From: an archaeon
GTDB lineage: Archaea > Nanobdellota > Nanobdellia > SCGC-AAA011-G17 > GW2011-AR20
Reading direction: 5' to 3'
Length of the DNA stretch: 48,750 nt
NCBI GenBank assembly: GCA_002688355.1
Contig: NZCT01000024.1
Coordinates: forward strand, 175,762-224,511
Shown here: positions 38,740-48,520 of the stretch, piece after piece
Layout of the letters: every line of letters begins with the position of its first letter
Position numbering within the stretch: position 1 is the first letter of the stretch
The notes under the pieces: generated by a model
The model's database searches: none
Seen by the model: only the letters and a program-made list of their open reading frames with translations
Told to the model about the DNA's origin: nothing
Translations under genes and position numbers: made by a program

Positions 38740-39444
38740 ATGTATGAATATTTAATTGGTAATTTAGGTTTAGGATTAATGTGGCTATTTCTATATATTA
38801 AAAATAATAATTTAAGAAAAGAAATGATTTACGGAGGTATTCTATATGTTTCTATAATAGCACCAACAATAATTATAACAAAACTATTATCGTATTTCAC
38901 ACAAATAACTTGGAGATATGTACCAGATTATTTTAACCCACATACATTATTTAATTTAAGTAGGAAAACTGGAATTTTATCAATAGAAGATATATTATTC
39001 ATGTTCTTAGCAGGAGGGATTATTGTTACAATCTATGAAATAATATTTAAAAAAGAAATAATTAAAACACATAAAAAACACCACATCTTAGCATTGATCT
39101 CTTTCTTTTCAAGTTACATAATTATAGCATTAATTTTTAGTTTTAATCCAATATATAATTTAATCATATCAAGTTTTATTGGTTTTTTAGTCATAACATT
39201 TCAAAGATCAGATTTAATCAAACACTCAGTTTACGGAGGAATAGCATTCACAGTTCTTTGGTTTATCTTAGTAATATTATTTAATATAGTATTTCCAAAT
39301 GTACTTCAAGAAGGGTTCTGGAACTTAAACAATATAAGTGGAATCCTAATGTTAAAAGTTCCTATAGAAGAATTATTATATGCATTTACTTTTGGATTGA
39401 TGTTTGCACCAATGTATGAATATATTAAAGGTTATAAGAACTAA
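38740..39444 (+). CDS. Lycopene cyclase-domain-like membrane protein
   Basis: TWRYVPDYFNPHTLFNLSRKTGILSIEDILFMFLAGGI and second-half VPIEELLYAFTFGLMFAPMYEY. Confidence 0.6.
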   Translation: MYEYLIGNLGLGLMWLFLYIKNNNLRKEMIYGGILYVSIIAPTIIITKLLSYFTQITWRYVPDYFNPHTLFNLSRKTGILSIEDILFMFLAGGIIVTIYEIIFKKEIIKTHKKHHILALISFFSSYIIIALIFSFNPIYNLIISSFIGFLVITFQRSDLIKHSVYGGIAFTVLWFILVILFNIVFPNVLQEGFWNLNNISGILMLKVPIEELLYAFTFGLMFAPMYEYIKGYKN

Positions 39445-40283
39445 TTCTCATTAAACTTCTTCTCTAAAAAATAAACCAATACGAATCCAACTAATCCAAA
39501 TAAAATAACTAAAAATAAACTACTATTAGAATTAACAATATTTCTCCAAGGAATTCTCAAAGAACCCAACATTAATCCAATCAAAAAAGATAAAGTCAAA
39601 AACTTAAACCTCCTTAATAAAAGATCTAAAACCCTAGAAAATATTAACAATCCAGAAATAGCACCTAAAAAAAACACAAAAATAACTTTAATTCTAAAAT
39701 CATGTAAAACATCAATTAAATACTGATATTGATTTAACAATAATAAAATAAAAGCTCCTGAAATCCCTGGCAAGATCATAGCACTTATAGCTAACACTCC
39801 AGAAATAAATATCACAAATAAAGAATGATTAACTTGTAAAGCAGAAAATCCAGCAATAAAATAAGCAAAGAAAAACCCAATTATAGAAAATATTAATCTT
39901 TTATAATTTAGTTTATCAACATGTGTATACAAATACAATGAAGAACCTAATATTAATCCAAAGAAAAATCCAAATGTAATTCCAGTATATTTATCGAGTA
40001 AAACATTAATAATTCCAGATATAAAAAAAACAGCTATTGAAATACCCAATCCTAAGGGAATAAACAATCCAAAATCTATTTTTCTAAATTCTTTAATAAG
40101 ATCTTTAAACTTAAACTTTAAAATTAATAAAATAAATTTAACCAAAAAACTAATAGAACCTATCAATCTTTCATATATCCCAGTTATTAATGCAATAGTA
40201 CCTCCAGAAACACCTGGAACAACATCAGCACTTCCCATAAACAAACCTCGTAAAAAAATAAGAAAACTTTCTTTTAATTTCAT
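39441..40283 (-). CDS. DUF368 polytopic membrane protein (polyprenyl-phosphate translocase family)
   Basis: LRGLFMGSADVVPGVSGGTIALITGIYERLI...MILPGISGAFILLLL. Confidence 0.92.
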   Translation of the reverse strand: MKLKESFLIFLRGLFMGSADVVPGVSGGTIALITGIYERLIGSISFLVKFILLILKFKFKDLIKEFRKIDFGLFIPLGLGISIAVFFISGIINVLLDKYTGITFGFFFGLILGSSLYLYTHVDKLNYKRLIFSIIGFFFAYFIAGFSALQVNHSLFVIFISGVLAISAMILPGISGAFILLLLNQYQYLIDVLHDFRIKVIFVFFLGAISGLLIFSRVLDLLLRRFKFLTLSFLIGLMLGSLRIPWRNIVNSNSSLFLVILFGLVGFVLVYFLEKKFNEN

Positions 40284-40333
40284 AAATCTAATGAAATAAC
40301 ATTATTTTTAAACCTTTAGATCTGAAAATCCTT

Positions 40334-41323
40334 ATGGAAAACTTATTACCGTTTGAGAAAATTGAAAGAGAATTATTAGTTAAAGTAGATGCTAAAACAG
40401 ATCCAAATTATGGTCAAGATCCTAATAAAAGACCAATTAAAGAGTTAATTAGCTATGGAATCATAAATCTAAACAAACCAGAAGGTCCAACTTCCCACAT
40501 GGTCTCAGCTTACGTTCAAAATATTCTAGAAATAAATAAATCTGGACACTCAGGTACCTTAGATCCTCTTGTCGTAGGAGTTTTACCAATAGCTCTAGAA
40601 AAAGCAACAAGAATAGTCCAACCCCTACTAAAAACTGGAAAGGAATATGTTTGTTTAATGCAGATACATAAAGATGTAAAAGAAGAAGATATTAAAAAAA
40701 CAATGGAAAAATTCTTAGGAAAAATTAAACAATTACCTCCAGTAAAATCAGCAATTAAAAGACAAGAAAGAACTAGAGAAGTTTATTATTTTGATATCCT
40801 AGAAATAAATAAACAAAATGTTCTATTCAAAGTTGGTACAGAAGCAGGGACTTACATCAGAAAATTAGTTCATGATTTTGGTCAAGAACTAAAAGTTGGT
40901 GCTCACATGAAACAACTAGTAAGAACAAAAGTAGGTTCATTTAATGATGAAACATGGATAACATTACAAGACTTAAAAGACGCTTACGAATTATACAAAA
41001 ACGAAAATAATGAAGAAGAACTAAAAAAATGTATCTTACCAATAGAATCAGCAGTCCAACATCTACCAAAAATTTACGTTCTCGATTCGACAGTTGATTC
41101 AATTTGCAATGGAGCTAATCTTAACATCCCGGGAATCTCTAAATTAGATTCAAATATAAAAGAAAACGATCAAGTAGCAATCTTAACATTAAAAAAAGAA
41201 CTAGTATGTTTAGGTGTAGCAAAAACAACATCTGAAAACATTCTAAAAAACTATCAAGGTCTCTCCGTAGACGTAAAAAAAGTATTCATGTCCTCTGGAA
41301 TATATCCTAGATATAATAAATAA
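40334..41323 (+). CDS. cbf5: tRNA/rRNA pseudouridine synthase Cbf5 (dyskerin homologue)
   Basis: INLNKPEGPTSHMV...KSGHSGTLDPLVVGVLPIALEKATRI, C-terminal PUA region. Confidence 0.95.
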   Translation: MENLLPFEKIERELLVKVDAKTDPNYGQDPNKRPIKELISYGIINLNKPEGPTSHMVSAYVQNILEINKSGHSGTLDPLVVGVLPIALEKATRIVQPLLKTGKEYVCLMQIHKDVKEEDIKKTMEKFLGKIKQLPPVKSAIKRQERTREVYYFDILEINKQNVLFKVGTEAGTYIRKLVHDFGQELKVGAHMKQLVRTKVGSFNDETWITLQDLKDAYELYKNENNEEELKKCILPIESAVQHLPKIYVLDSTVDSICNGANLNIPGISKLDSNIKENDQVAILTLKKELVCLGVAKTTSENILKNYQGLSVDVKKVFMSSGIYPRYNK

Positions 41324-41353
41324 ATTAATAAACACATAAATCTTTATTAAATT

Positions 41354-41728
41354 ATGAGATTCTATAATCTAAAAGTAGAAAATCCTGAATCACATGGTGT
41401 AGCATTAAAAGTAGATAATACTCAAAATATAGAATCAAAGTTAAAAGATATGACAAAATGTTACAAAGTAGAAATTCATTCACATATCCAAGGATTCTCA
41501 ACATATGAAATTAGTAATAATAAAAATACAATAGCTCACTTAAGAATAAATCTAGAGGAAGAATTATACATTAAACAAAATATCATGGGCAAGGAATTAT
41601 TCCTAACAGAAATAACAGAAGAAGGAGCAAATAAACAAGCTGAAGGAGCAGCAAATTGGAGATTACTACAAGGTTATGTTGGACCAGATTTACCAACAAA
41701 ATCAAAATTAGAACCACATTTTTACTAA
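41354..41728 (+). CDS. Hypothetical protein
   Basis: Complete 124-aa ORF; no recognised motif. Confidence 0.45.
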   Translation: MRFYNLKVENPESHGVALKVDNTQNIESKLKDMTKCYKVEIHSHIQGFSTYEISNNKNTIAHLRINLEEELYIKQNIMGKELFLTEITEEGANKQAEGAANWRLLQGYVGPDLPTKSKLEPHFY

Positions 41729-43725
41729 CTAAAAACTTCTAAATAACATTCTTTATTATTTTTAACTTCATAAAAACTTGAAATAAATTTTATAACATCC
41801 AAAGGGTTAATCTTTTTCTCTAATTTATTATCAAATTCAACTCTTAAATATTCTGGTTGCTCATACGAAGAAAAATCATTTAAACTAAAATTAAAACTCT
41901 CATTAACAGAAAACTTATTCCCTTCTCCCTTAACAAAATAACCTTTACTAACTAAAATATTTATAATATCATATATCTCAGAAAAATTAACTTGACTCTT
42001 AGAAAATATATCAGAAGCATTAAACTCTTTCATTTGTAAAGCTAAATTAAAAACTTTCTTCTGTTGTTCACTTAAATTAACCTCAAAAAATAACTTCTTT
42101 CCTTTACCATTTTCTATTTCCTTAATTATCTCTCCATTATTTAAATTAATCAAAACATTAAAATCTTTTAAATTAACAAATAAACAAGGAATTAAACTTG
42201 TCTTAACATCTTTCCTATCTTCCATTAGCATTAAATCTTTCTTACTAACTTTTTGTTTAATCAACAACATTAACTCTCCTTCATTCTTAAATTCTTCAAC
42301 TTTATCAGTAAAATTTTCATTTTCAACATTGCTTTCTTCTATTCTATTCTCAACACTCAAACCAACATCAATAGTTTCTCCGCCATGCTTTGTCCGTCGT
42401 GGTCTAACATTAACAAATAAGGGTAAATCCACAATGCCAGTAACTAACGCAGTTCCAATAGGTAAATTTCTAATCTCTTTTTCAATTTCAGGATTTATTC
42501 CATCAATAGAACTTGAAATACTTTTAACATCATTTGAATTAGTTACACGCAAAACAATACTTGTAGCACATTGACTTAAAACATTTTTCTCAACTCTAGA
42601 AACTCTTTGCGTTATAATCGTTAACCCAATTCCAAACTTCCTTCCTTCAGCTGCTATCTGTCTTAGAATAGGAGAACTTTTAGCCTCCCCCACATTACGT
42701 TCAGGAACAAAATTCTGAGCTTCTTCAATTACACAAAAAAAAGGAGCAACATTATTTTTCTTTCTAGCATCAAACAAATCATTCAATAATTTGTAAACAA
42801 CAACTTCTTGTAATTCTCTATTAACACCTTTTAAATTTATTATACTACATTTCCCAGGACTTATTAATTCCTGTAACGACGTAGGATTATCAGAAAAAAT
42901 TTCTAATTTCTTAATATATTCTAAAATATGAATTAAACTGTACTTAGCATTGTTCTCTTCTAATTCCAATTCTGAAATTAAACTATCAAAATCTACATTA
43001 CCACTTAAATTCTTAACAGCACTATACAACAATCCAACTTGAGTATTAGATAGTTTTGCAGGAAACAATTGTGCTATGTCTGTTGTACTTAAATTATAAT
43101 TACTTAACTTTAGTGGTTGACACTCAGGATTAACTTCAATATCCGGACTATACTCTTTAATTTTATTTCTATAATTTTTCTTATTAACATTAAATTTAAT
43201 CATCCTCTCTTTATCTTTCTCATTATTAAATTTTAAAGTAGAATATTCTCCATGAGGATCAATTATCAACATTGGTATACCACTTTCAATAATATCCTCA
43301 ATTAATACACCACTTGTATAACTCTTTCCAGAACCAGTTTTAGCTAAAATACTTAATTTATTTGTTAATAATTTATTCAAATCTAAATAAACATCAATAT
43401 CATCATATCCATCTAACTTCCCAATAAAAACCCCTTTACTATCTAATCCAATAATTTCTTTAATAAAATCACTATCAGCTTTCAAAACTTCTACACCAGG
43501 TTCTAACGGAGTTAGTAACCTCTTAAATTCTTTATTTTCCCTATAACCAATAATATTACAAAAAGCAATCTCTTCATTACTATCTTTTTCTATTTCTATA
43601 ATTTGTGCAAGAACATAATCTTCTCCATTTAAAACTTGAACATAATCAAATTTCCTAGCTTTTCCTTTAACCATAAAATTAAATTCCTTTGTACTAGTTC
43701 TTCCTGTAATATTTCCTAAGATCAT
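41725..43725 (-). CDS. herA: HerA-like helicase/ATPase
   Basis: Walker A AKTGSGKSYTSGVLIEDI, IDPHGEYS, IEEAQNFVPE, EGRKFGIGLTIITQR. Confidence 0.92.
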   Translation of the reverse strand: MILGNITGRTSTKEFNFMVKGKARKFDYVQVLNGEDYVLAQIIEIEKDSNEEIAFCNIIGYRENKEFKRLLTPLEPGVEVLKADSDFIKEIIGLDSKGVFIGKLDGYDDIDVYLDLNKLLTNKLSILAKTGSGKSYTSGVLIEDIIESGIPMLIIDPHGEYSTLKFNNEKDKERMIKFNVNKKNYRNKIKEYSPDIEVNPECQPLKLSNYNLSTTDIAQLFPAKLSNTQVGLLYSAVKNLSGNVDFDSLISELELEENNAKYSLIHILEYIKKLEIFSDNPTSLQELISPGKCSIINLKGVNRELQEVVVYKLLNDLFDARKKNNVAPFFCVIEEAQNFVPERNVGEAKSSPILRQIAAEGRKFGIGLTIITQRVSRVEKNVLSQCATSIVLRVTNSNDVKSISSSIDGINPEIEKEIRNLPIGTALVTGIVDLPLFVNVRPRRTKHGGETIDVGLSVENRIEESNVENENFTDKVEEFKNEGELMLLIKQKVSKKDLMLMEDRKDVKTSLIPCLFVNLKDFNVLINLNNGEIIKEIENGKGKKLFFEVNLSEQQKKVFNLALQMKEFNASDIFSKSQVNFSEIYDIINILVSKGYFVKGEGNKFSVNESFNFSLNDFSSYEQPEYLRVEFDNKLEKKINPLDVIKFISSFYEVKNNKECYLEVFS

Positions 43726-43727
43726 AA

Positions 43728-44783
43728 ATGAAAGTTTTAGTAAGCTTTATTAAAGTTTTTTATCAAAGTATATACTACAAAATGAGTAATATAGTAAACA
43801 TAACAAAAGAATCTGGAATTCCTTTACTTGGTTTAGGATTCATAGGAATAATCTGTAGAAACAATAATAATATGATACAAATTAGAACCACAACAGTTTG
43901 TAACATGAATTGTACCTTTTGTAGTACTGACGCTGGGCCATTCTCTAAATTCCATAAAACTAACTTCGTAGTTGATTTAGATTATCTATTAGAATATTTA
44001 CAAGAGCTAGCAAATTACTTTAACACAGATTTAAATGTTCATTTAGATTCAGTAGGTGAACCATTAGCATATCCTCAATTAGTAGAGTTAATAAAAGGTA
44101 TTAGAAAAATAAAAAACTACAAAGATATTTCTATAGTTACAAATGGAACTTTACTAAATAAGAAAAAAATACAAGATCTAGATAAAGCAGGATTAACAAG
44201 ACTAAATTTATCTTTCCATTCTATTAACGTTCTAAAATCAAAAGAATTATTTGGTTCAAAACATTACAATATAGATGCAGTAATAGAAAACATAAAAGAA
44301 TTACAAAAAACAAACATTGATTTTTATTTAGCTCCAGTTTTTATTCCCTCTATAAATGACAAGGACATAGAAGAAATAATAGAGTTTGGAAAAGAACAAA
44401 ACTGTAAAGTTCTATTACAAAAATTCGAACATTACAAACACGGTAGAAAAGTAAAAGCAAAAGAACAAAGTTATTCTGATTTCTACAAAACATTAAAAAA
44501 TCTAGAAAAGAAACATAAAACAAAATTAAGATATGATTATTCTAAATTAGAAACTAAAAAAGTAAAACCTTTACCAATTAAATTCAAAAAAAATGATAAA
44601 GTAAGTGTTGAAATAAAATCTCCAGGATGGTTCTCAAATCAATCTATTGGAGTAGCAGGAAATAGGGCCATAACGATTCTTAATCATAAAGCAGATGTAA
44701 AAGGAAATTTGAAAGTTAAAATAATAGAAGCTAAAAGTAATATTTATTTAGCAGAACCAGTAAAAAGAAGAATTAGATTCTAA
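43728..44783 (+). CDS. Radical SAM protein with C-terminal TRAM-like domain
   Basis: RTTTVCNMNCTFCSTDAG (CxxxCxxC), SVTNGT region, C-terminal VSVEIKSPGWFSNQSIGVAGNRAITILNHKADVKGNLKVKIIEAKSNIYLAEPV; start may be 43782. Confidence 0.88.
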   Translation: MKVLVSFIKVFYQSIYYKMSNIVNITKESGIPLLGLGFIGIICRNNNNMIQIRTTTVCNMNCTFCSTDAGPFSKFHKTNFVVDLDYLLEYLQELANYFNTDLNVHLDSVGEPLAYPQLVELIKGIRKIKNYKDISIVTNGTLLNKKKIQDLDKAGLTRLNLSFHSINVLKSKELFGSKHYNIDAVIENIKELQKTNIDFYLAPVFIPSINDKDIEEIIEFGKEQNCKVLLQKFEHYKHGRKVKAKEQSYSDFYKTLKNLEKKHKTKLRYDYSKLETKKVKPLPIKFKKNDKVSVEIKSPGWFSNQSIGVAGNRAITILNHKADVKGNLKVKIIEAKSNIYLAEPVKRRIRF

Positions 44784-45182
44784 CTACTTATATCTTTCAT
44801 AAATGGCATTAAGATAAATTTTTATTTCATCTATCTCTTCACTAGATAAATTTTCAAAAGCATTGGGTAATCTAACATAAGATTCGTACAAGTCAATCAA
44901 TTTATTTTCATATTCATTAGTATTTTTTGGAATACCATTAATGCTAGTTGCTAAATTTTCAAGAGAGGATAAAGGTGTTCTACTATTAAAAAATAATTTC
45001 AAAGATTCTAATTGATCTAAAGGAAAACCTTGACTAGTGGATAATCTTCTAGATAAAGATGCGCTCGAAGTTCCAATATATTCTGCCAGTTCCTTCTGTT
45101 TAACCTTATAAAGATCCAATTGATCTTTTATTTTTCTACTTTCAGATCTTGTCAAAGTATGGTAATCGTTATTTTTGCTCAT
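44784..45182 (-). CDS. XRE-family HTH regulator (start shifted from supplied 45224)
   Basis: VKQKELAEYIGTSSASLSRRLSTSQGFPLDQLESL; ATG at 45180-45182 gives MSKNNDYHTLT. Confidence 0.75.
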   Translation of the reverse strand: MSKNNDYHTLTRSESRKIKDQLDLYKVKQKELAEYIGTSSASLSRRLSTSQGFPLDQLESLKLFFNSRTPLSSLENLATSINGIPKNTNEYENKLIDLYESYVRLPNAFENLSSEEIDEIKIYLNAIYERYK

Positions 45183-45220
45183 GATAAAAAATCCAGATAA
45201 GCAATTTATAAAGATATAAC

Positions 45221-46525
45221 TCACTTAGGAATATCCTTTACAGCATCTTCAAAAAGATCCAAACCATAATCAGCTTGTTTTTTATTAATTATTAATGGTG
45301 GACACATTCTAATAACATTATTTCCACAACCTAATAAAACTAAACCTTTCTCACTAGCTTTACACAATATAGAATGTCTTTCTTTAATCCCATAGTTCTT
45401 ACTTCTTTTATCTTCAACAATCTCTACACCAATCATTAACCCCTTACCTCTAACATCACCAATAACGTCATATTGGTCTTTCATTTCATTTAATCTTTTC
45501 ATCATGTAATTTCCTATTTTTAGTGCGTTATCACCTAATTTATGTTTCCTCATATAATTTAATGTAGCCATTCCAGAAACACAAGCTAATAAATTCCCAC
45601 CAAATGTTGTACTATGCGAACCAGGAATCCAATCCATAGTTTTCTTATTAGCTAATGTTACCCCCAAAGGAATCCCTCCTCCAATAGCTTTACTCAAAGA
45701 AACAATATCAGCTTTAACATTATAATTCTCAATAGCTAAAAATTTACCAGTTCTATAACAACCAGCTTGAATTTCATCTGAAACTAACAAAACATCATAT
45801 TTATCACAAGCTTTTCTTAAACCTTTAACAAAACTTTTTGGAGGAACTACATAACCCCCTTCCCCAGAAATTGGTTCAAGAAATACAGCTGCTAGCTCTT
45901 TTTTTAATTTTTTAATACTCTTTTCCCAAGCATCCAAACAATGATTAGATAGATCTTCCTCATCTTCAAATTTACTCCTATAAAAATAAGGGTAAGGAAC
46001 ATGTTTAACTGGCAAAAAAGGGTTAAATCTTTCTCTTTGAACTTTCTTAGAATTTGTCATAGATAAACTTCCCATTGATCTACCATGAAAACAAATATCA
46101 GAAGCTATTAACCATTTCTTATTAGTATGCCACTTAGCTAATTTTAAAGCACATTCATTACTCTCAGTTCCAGAGTTACTCAAAAAAACATTATTCAAAT
46201 GTTTAGGAACAAATTTTAACAAATTCTCAATAAAATTAACAGGAATTTCAGCATAAAAATCTGGAAAAGCACAATGAAAACCATCTTTCATTTGTTTCTT
46301 AACAGCCTTTATCACTTCACTATTCGCATGACCAACAGAATTAACAGCAACTGAAGCAGCAAAATCTAAATATTTTCTTCCATCAACATCCCATAAGTGC
46401 ATTCCTTTACCTTTCTTAAATACAAAACTATACTCCCTATTGTAACTTGAACTAACTACTTTCCTATCTCGAAAAATTATATCAACACTCTTTTTTCCAG
46501 GTTTTTTACAAATGTACTTTGACAT
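45221..46525 (-). CDS. Class III PLP-dependent aminotransferase (GABA/ornithine type)
   Basis: SNSGTESNECALKLAK, FHGRSMGSLS, SDEIQAGCYRTGKF, SLSKAIGGGIPLG, TTFGGNLLAC. Confidence 0.93.
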   Translation of the reverse strand: MSKYICKKPGKKSVDIIFRDRKVVSSSYNREYSFVFKKGKGMHLWDVDGRKYLDFAASVAVNSVGHANSEVIKAVKKQMKDGFHCAFPDFYAEIPVNFIENLLKFVPKHLNNVFLSNSGTESNECALKLAKWHTNKKWLIASDICFHGRSMGSLSMTNSKKVQRERFNPFLPVKHVPYPYFYRSKFEDEEDLSNHCLDAWEKSIKKLKKELAAVFLEPISGEGGYVVPPKSFVKGLRKACDKYDVLLVSDEIQAGCYRTGKFLAIENYNVKADIVSLSKAIGGGIPLGVTLANKKTMDWIPGSHSTTFGGNLLACVSGMATLNYMRKHKLGDNALKIGNYMMKRLNEMKDQYDVIGDVRGKGLMIGVEIVEDKRSKNYGIKERHSILCKASEKGLVLLGCGNNVIRMCPPLIINKKQADYGLDLFEDAVKDIPK

Positions 46526-46629
46526 TATATCTTCATAGTCCTCTCTTTTCCACCTTTCTTATAAATTCTATATCTTCTCTTAGCTTTCTTATCGCCTTTA
46601 CTTTTTCTTCTTCCATCTGGATCATTCAT
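46525..46629 (-). CDS. 34-aa basic mini-protein MNDPDGRRKSKGDKKAKRRYRIYKKGGKERTMKI
   Basis: ORF sits between ALDH stop and aminotransferase start; TAATG coupling with the downstream gene; not in supplied track. Confidence 0.45.
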   Translation of the reverse strand: MNDPDGRRKSKGDKKAKRRYRIYKKGGKERTMKI

Positions 46630-46630
46630 T

Positions 46631-48091
46631 TTAATCAATCCCCTGCGCTTTTTGCATCTTATCTGAAAAATCAATATAAATAGTTTTCTCTTCAGTAAAT
46701 TCTAAGATTCCACTTGATCCTTCTCTAGTTCCATTACCAGTATCTTTAACACCACCAAAAGGTAAATGAACTTCAGCTCCAATAGTACTACTGTTCACAT
46801 AGATCAATCCACTTTCAATTTTCTCAATAGCTTTAAATGAATTATTTAAATTCTTAGTATAAATACTTGAACTCAATCCATATGAAATAGAATTACAAAC
46901 TTCAATAGCTTCATCTATATCTTCTATAGTTATTAAACAAACAACAGGGCCAAAAATTTCCTCTTGTGCAACTCTCATATTCTTCTTAACATTAGTAAAT
47001 ATAGTTGGTTGAAAAAAATTACCCTCTCTATTTCCTACTTTACCACCAATTAAAAGTTTAGCACCTTCATTTTTACCAACTTCAGTATACATTACACTTT
47101 TCTCAACAGCCTTTTCATTTATCAAAGGACCAACATCAATGTTTTTATCTAATCCATTACCTAGCTTTAATCTTCTAACTTTATTCAATAACAAATTCTC
47201 TAAAGCATTTTTAACTTTCTTATGAACTATAACTCTTGAACTTGCAGTACATCTTTGTCCTGTAGTTCCAAAGCCCCCCCAAATTATACCTTCTACCGCT
47301 AGCTCTAAATTAGCATCATCCATTACAATTATAGCATTTTTACCACCCAACTCTAAACCAACTTTCTTCAATCCCGCGTTACGTAAAATATGTTCCCCTG
47401 TATCCCTACTTCCTGTAAAAGATAAACATCTAACTTTCTTACTTTTAACTAAAGGATCTCCAACATCTTTACCACTTCCAGTAACAAAATTAACTACACC
47501 TTTAGGTACACCACTTTTTTCAATTATTTTTACTAATTCTAGTGCACTTAAAGGAGCATCTGAACTTGGTTTAAACACAACTGTATTTCCACCAACCAAA
47601 GCAGGAGCTAATTTCCAAGAAGGAATAGCAATAGGAAAGTTCCAAGGAGTTATTAAGCCACAAACACCAATTGGAATTCTAGTAGTCATACAAAATTTAT
47701 TCTTTAATTCACTCGGCGTAGTTATACCAAATAACCTTCTACCTTCCCCAGCCATATATTCAAAAATATCAATTGCTTCCTGTATATCTCCACGAGCCTC
47801 TTTATACACTTTACCCATCTCAGAAACCATTATTTTAGTTAGTCTTTCCTGATCATCTCTCAATAAGTTAGCAATTTCATATAAATATTCAGCTCTTTTA
47901 GGTGCAGGAGTTTCCCTCCATTCATTTAAAGAATTTTCCGCACTTTCAATAGCTTCACTAACATCATGTTCATCTGAATCTTGAAATACGCCAATAATTC
48001 TTTTATTAGCAGGATTTAAATTCTTAAACACTTTACCAGAACTACTCTTAACCCATTTACCATTAATATAATTCTTATACTCTTGCACCAA
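46631..48091 (-). CDS. NAD(P)-dependent aldehyde dehydrogenase
   Basis: GVCGLITPWNFPIAIPSWKLAPALVGGNTVVFKPSS, LELGGKNAIIVM, GTTGQRCTASSR, QEEIFGPVV. Confidence 0.95.
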   Translation of the reverse strand: MVQEYKNYINGKWVKSSSGKVFKNLNPANKRIIGVFQDSDEHDVSEAIESAENSLNEWRETPAPKRAEYLYEIANLLRDDQERLTKIMVSEMGKVYKEARGDIQEAIDIFEYMAGEGRRLFGITTPSELKNKFCMTTRIPIGVCGLITPWNFPIAIPSWKLAPALVGGNTVVFKPSSDAPLSALELVKIIEKSGVPKGVVNFVTGSGKDVGDPLVKSKKVRCLSFTGSRDTGEHILRNAGLKKVGLELGGKNAIIVMDDANLELAVEGIIWGGFGTTGQRCTASSRVIVHKKVKNALENLLLNKVRRLKLGNGLDKNIDVGPLINEKAVEKSVMYTEVGKNEGAKLLIGGKVGNREGNFFQPTIFTNVKKNMRVAQEEIFGPVVCLITIEDIDEAIEVCNSISYGLSSSIYTKNLNNSFKAIEKIESGLIYVNSSTIGAEVHLPFGGVKDTGNGTREGSSGILEFTEEKTIYIDFSDKMQKAQGID

Positions 48092-48192
48092 AATATCACC
48101 TTTTTTTACTTATAACTACAAATAGAACTTTTTAAATTTATTCTTTTATTTCATAAATATATATTTTCTAACCTATATTTTCCTTACAAATG

Positions 48193-48204
48193 TTGCATGT
48201 GCAA
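48193..48204. promoter_or_regulatory. Palindrome TTGCA-TG-TGCAA next to GC-rich patch and TATA-like ttataaag
   Basis: Perfect inverted repeat; gacgcccgcgcagagc unusually GC-rich for the window; TATA-like box at 48221. Confidence 0.45.
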
Positions 48205-48262
48205 GACGCCCGCGCAGAGCTTATAAAGAAAACCATATTTACTATAATTGGAGGTAATAAAA

Positions 48263-48379
48263 ATGAAAATAAACTTTAAATCAAATCAAATCTTACATCT
48301 AAAATTAGGAGACATAAAGGTAAAATCTGAAAGTAGTTACTTCAAAGATTATCAACAGTTTCGAGGTATTACAACATGA
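48263..48379 (+). CDS. 38-aa mini-protein MKINFKSNQILHLKLGDIKVKSESSYFKDYQQFRGITT
   Basis: SD GGAGG upstream, complete ORF, not in supplied track. Confidence 0.5.
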   Translation: MKINFKSNQILHLKLGDIKVKSESSYFKDYQQFRGITT

Positions 48380-48504
48380 CTCATATAAAATTAGATCAAT
48401 CTGAATTAAGAGAAAACTTAGGAACTATCTTAAGAAATCTAAAAACAGATGAATTTGAACAAAGAACATTTAATAGTAAAAGATTTTTGATTAAAAATTA
48501 TTAA
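48376..48504 (+). CDS. 42-aa mini-protein MTHIKLDQSELRENLGTILRNLKTDEFEQRTFNSKRFLIKNY
   Basis: ATGA stop/start overlap with preceding ORF. Confidence 0.5.
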   Translation: MTHIKLDQSELRENLGTILRNLKTDEFEQRTFNSKRFLIKNY

Positions 48505-48520
48505 AAAAGGAGGTAAAAAA

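Noticed and set aside
42329-42574. ORF on + strand, 81 aa
   Set aside because: Antisense to herA
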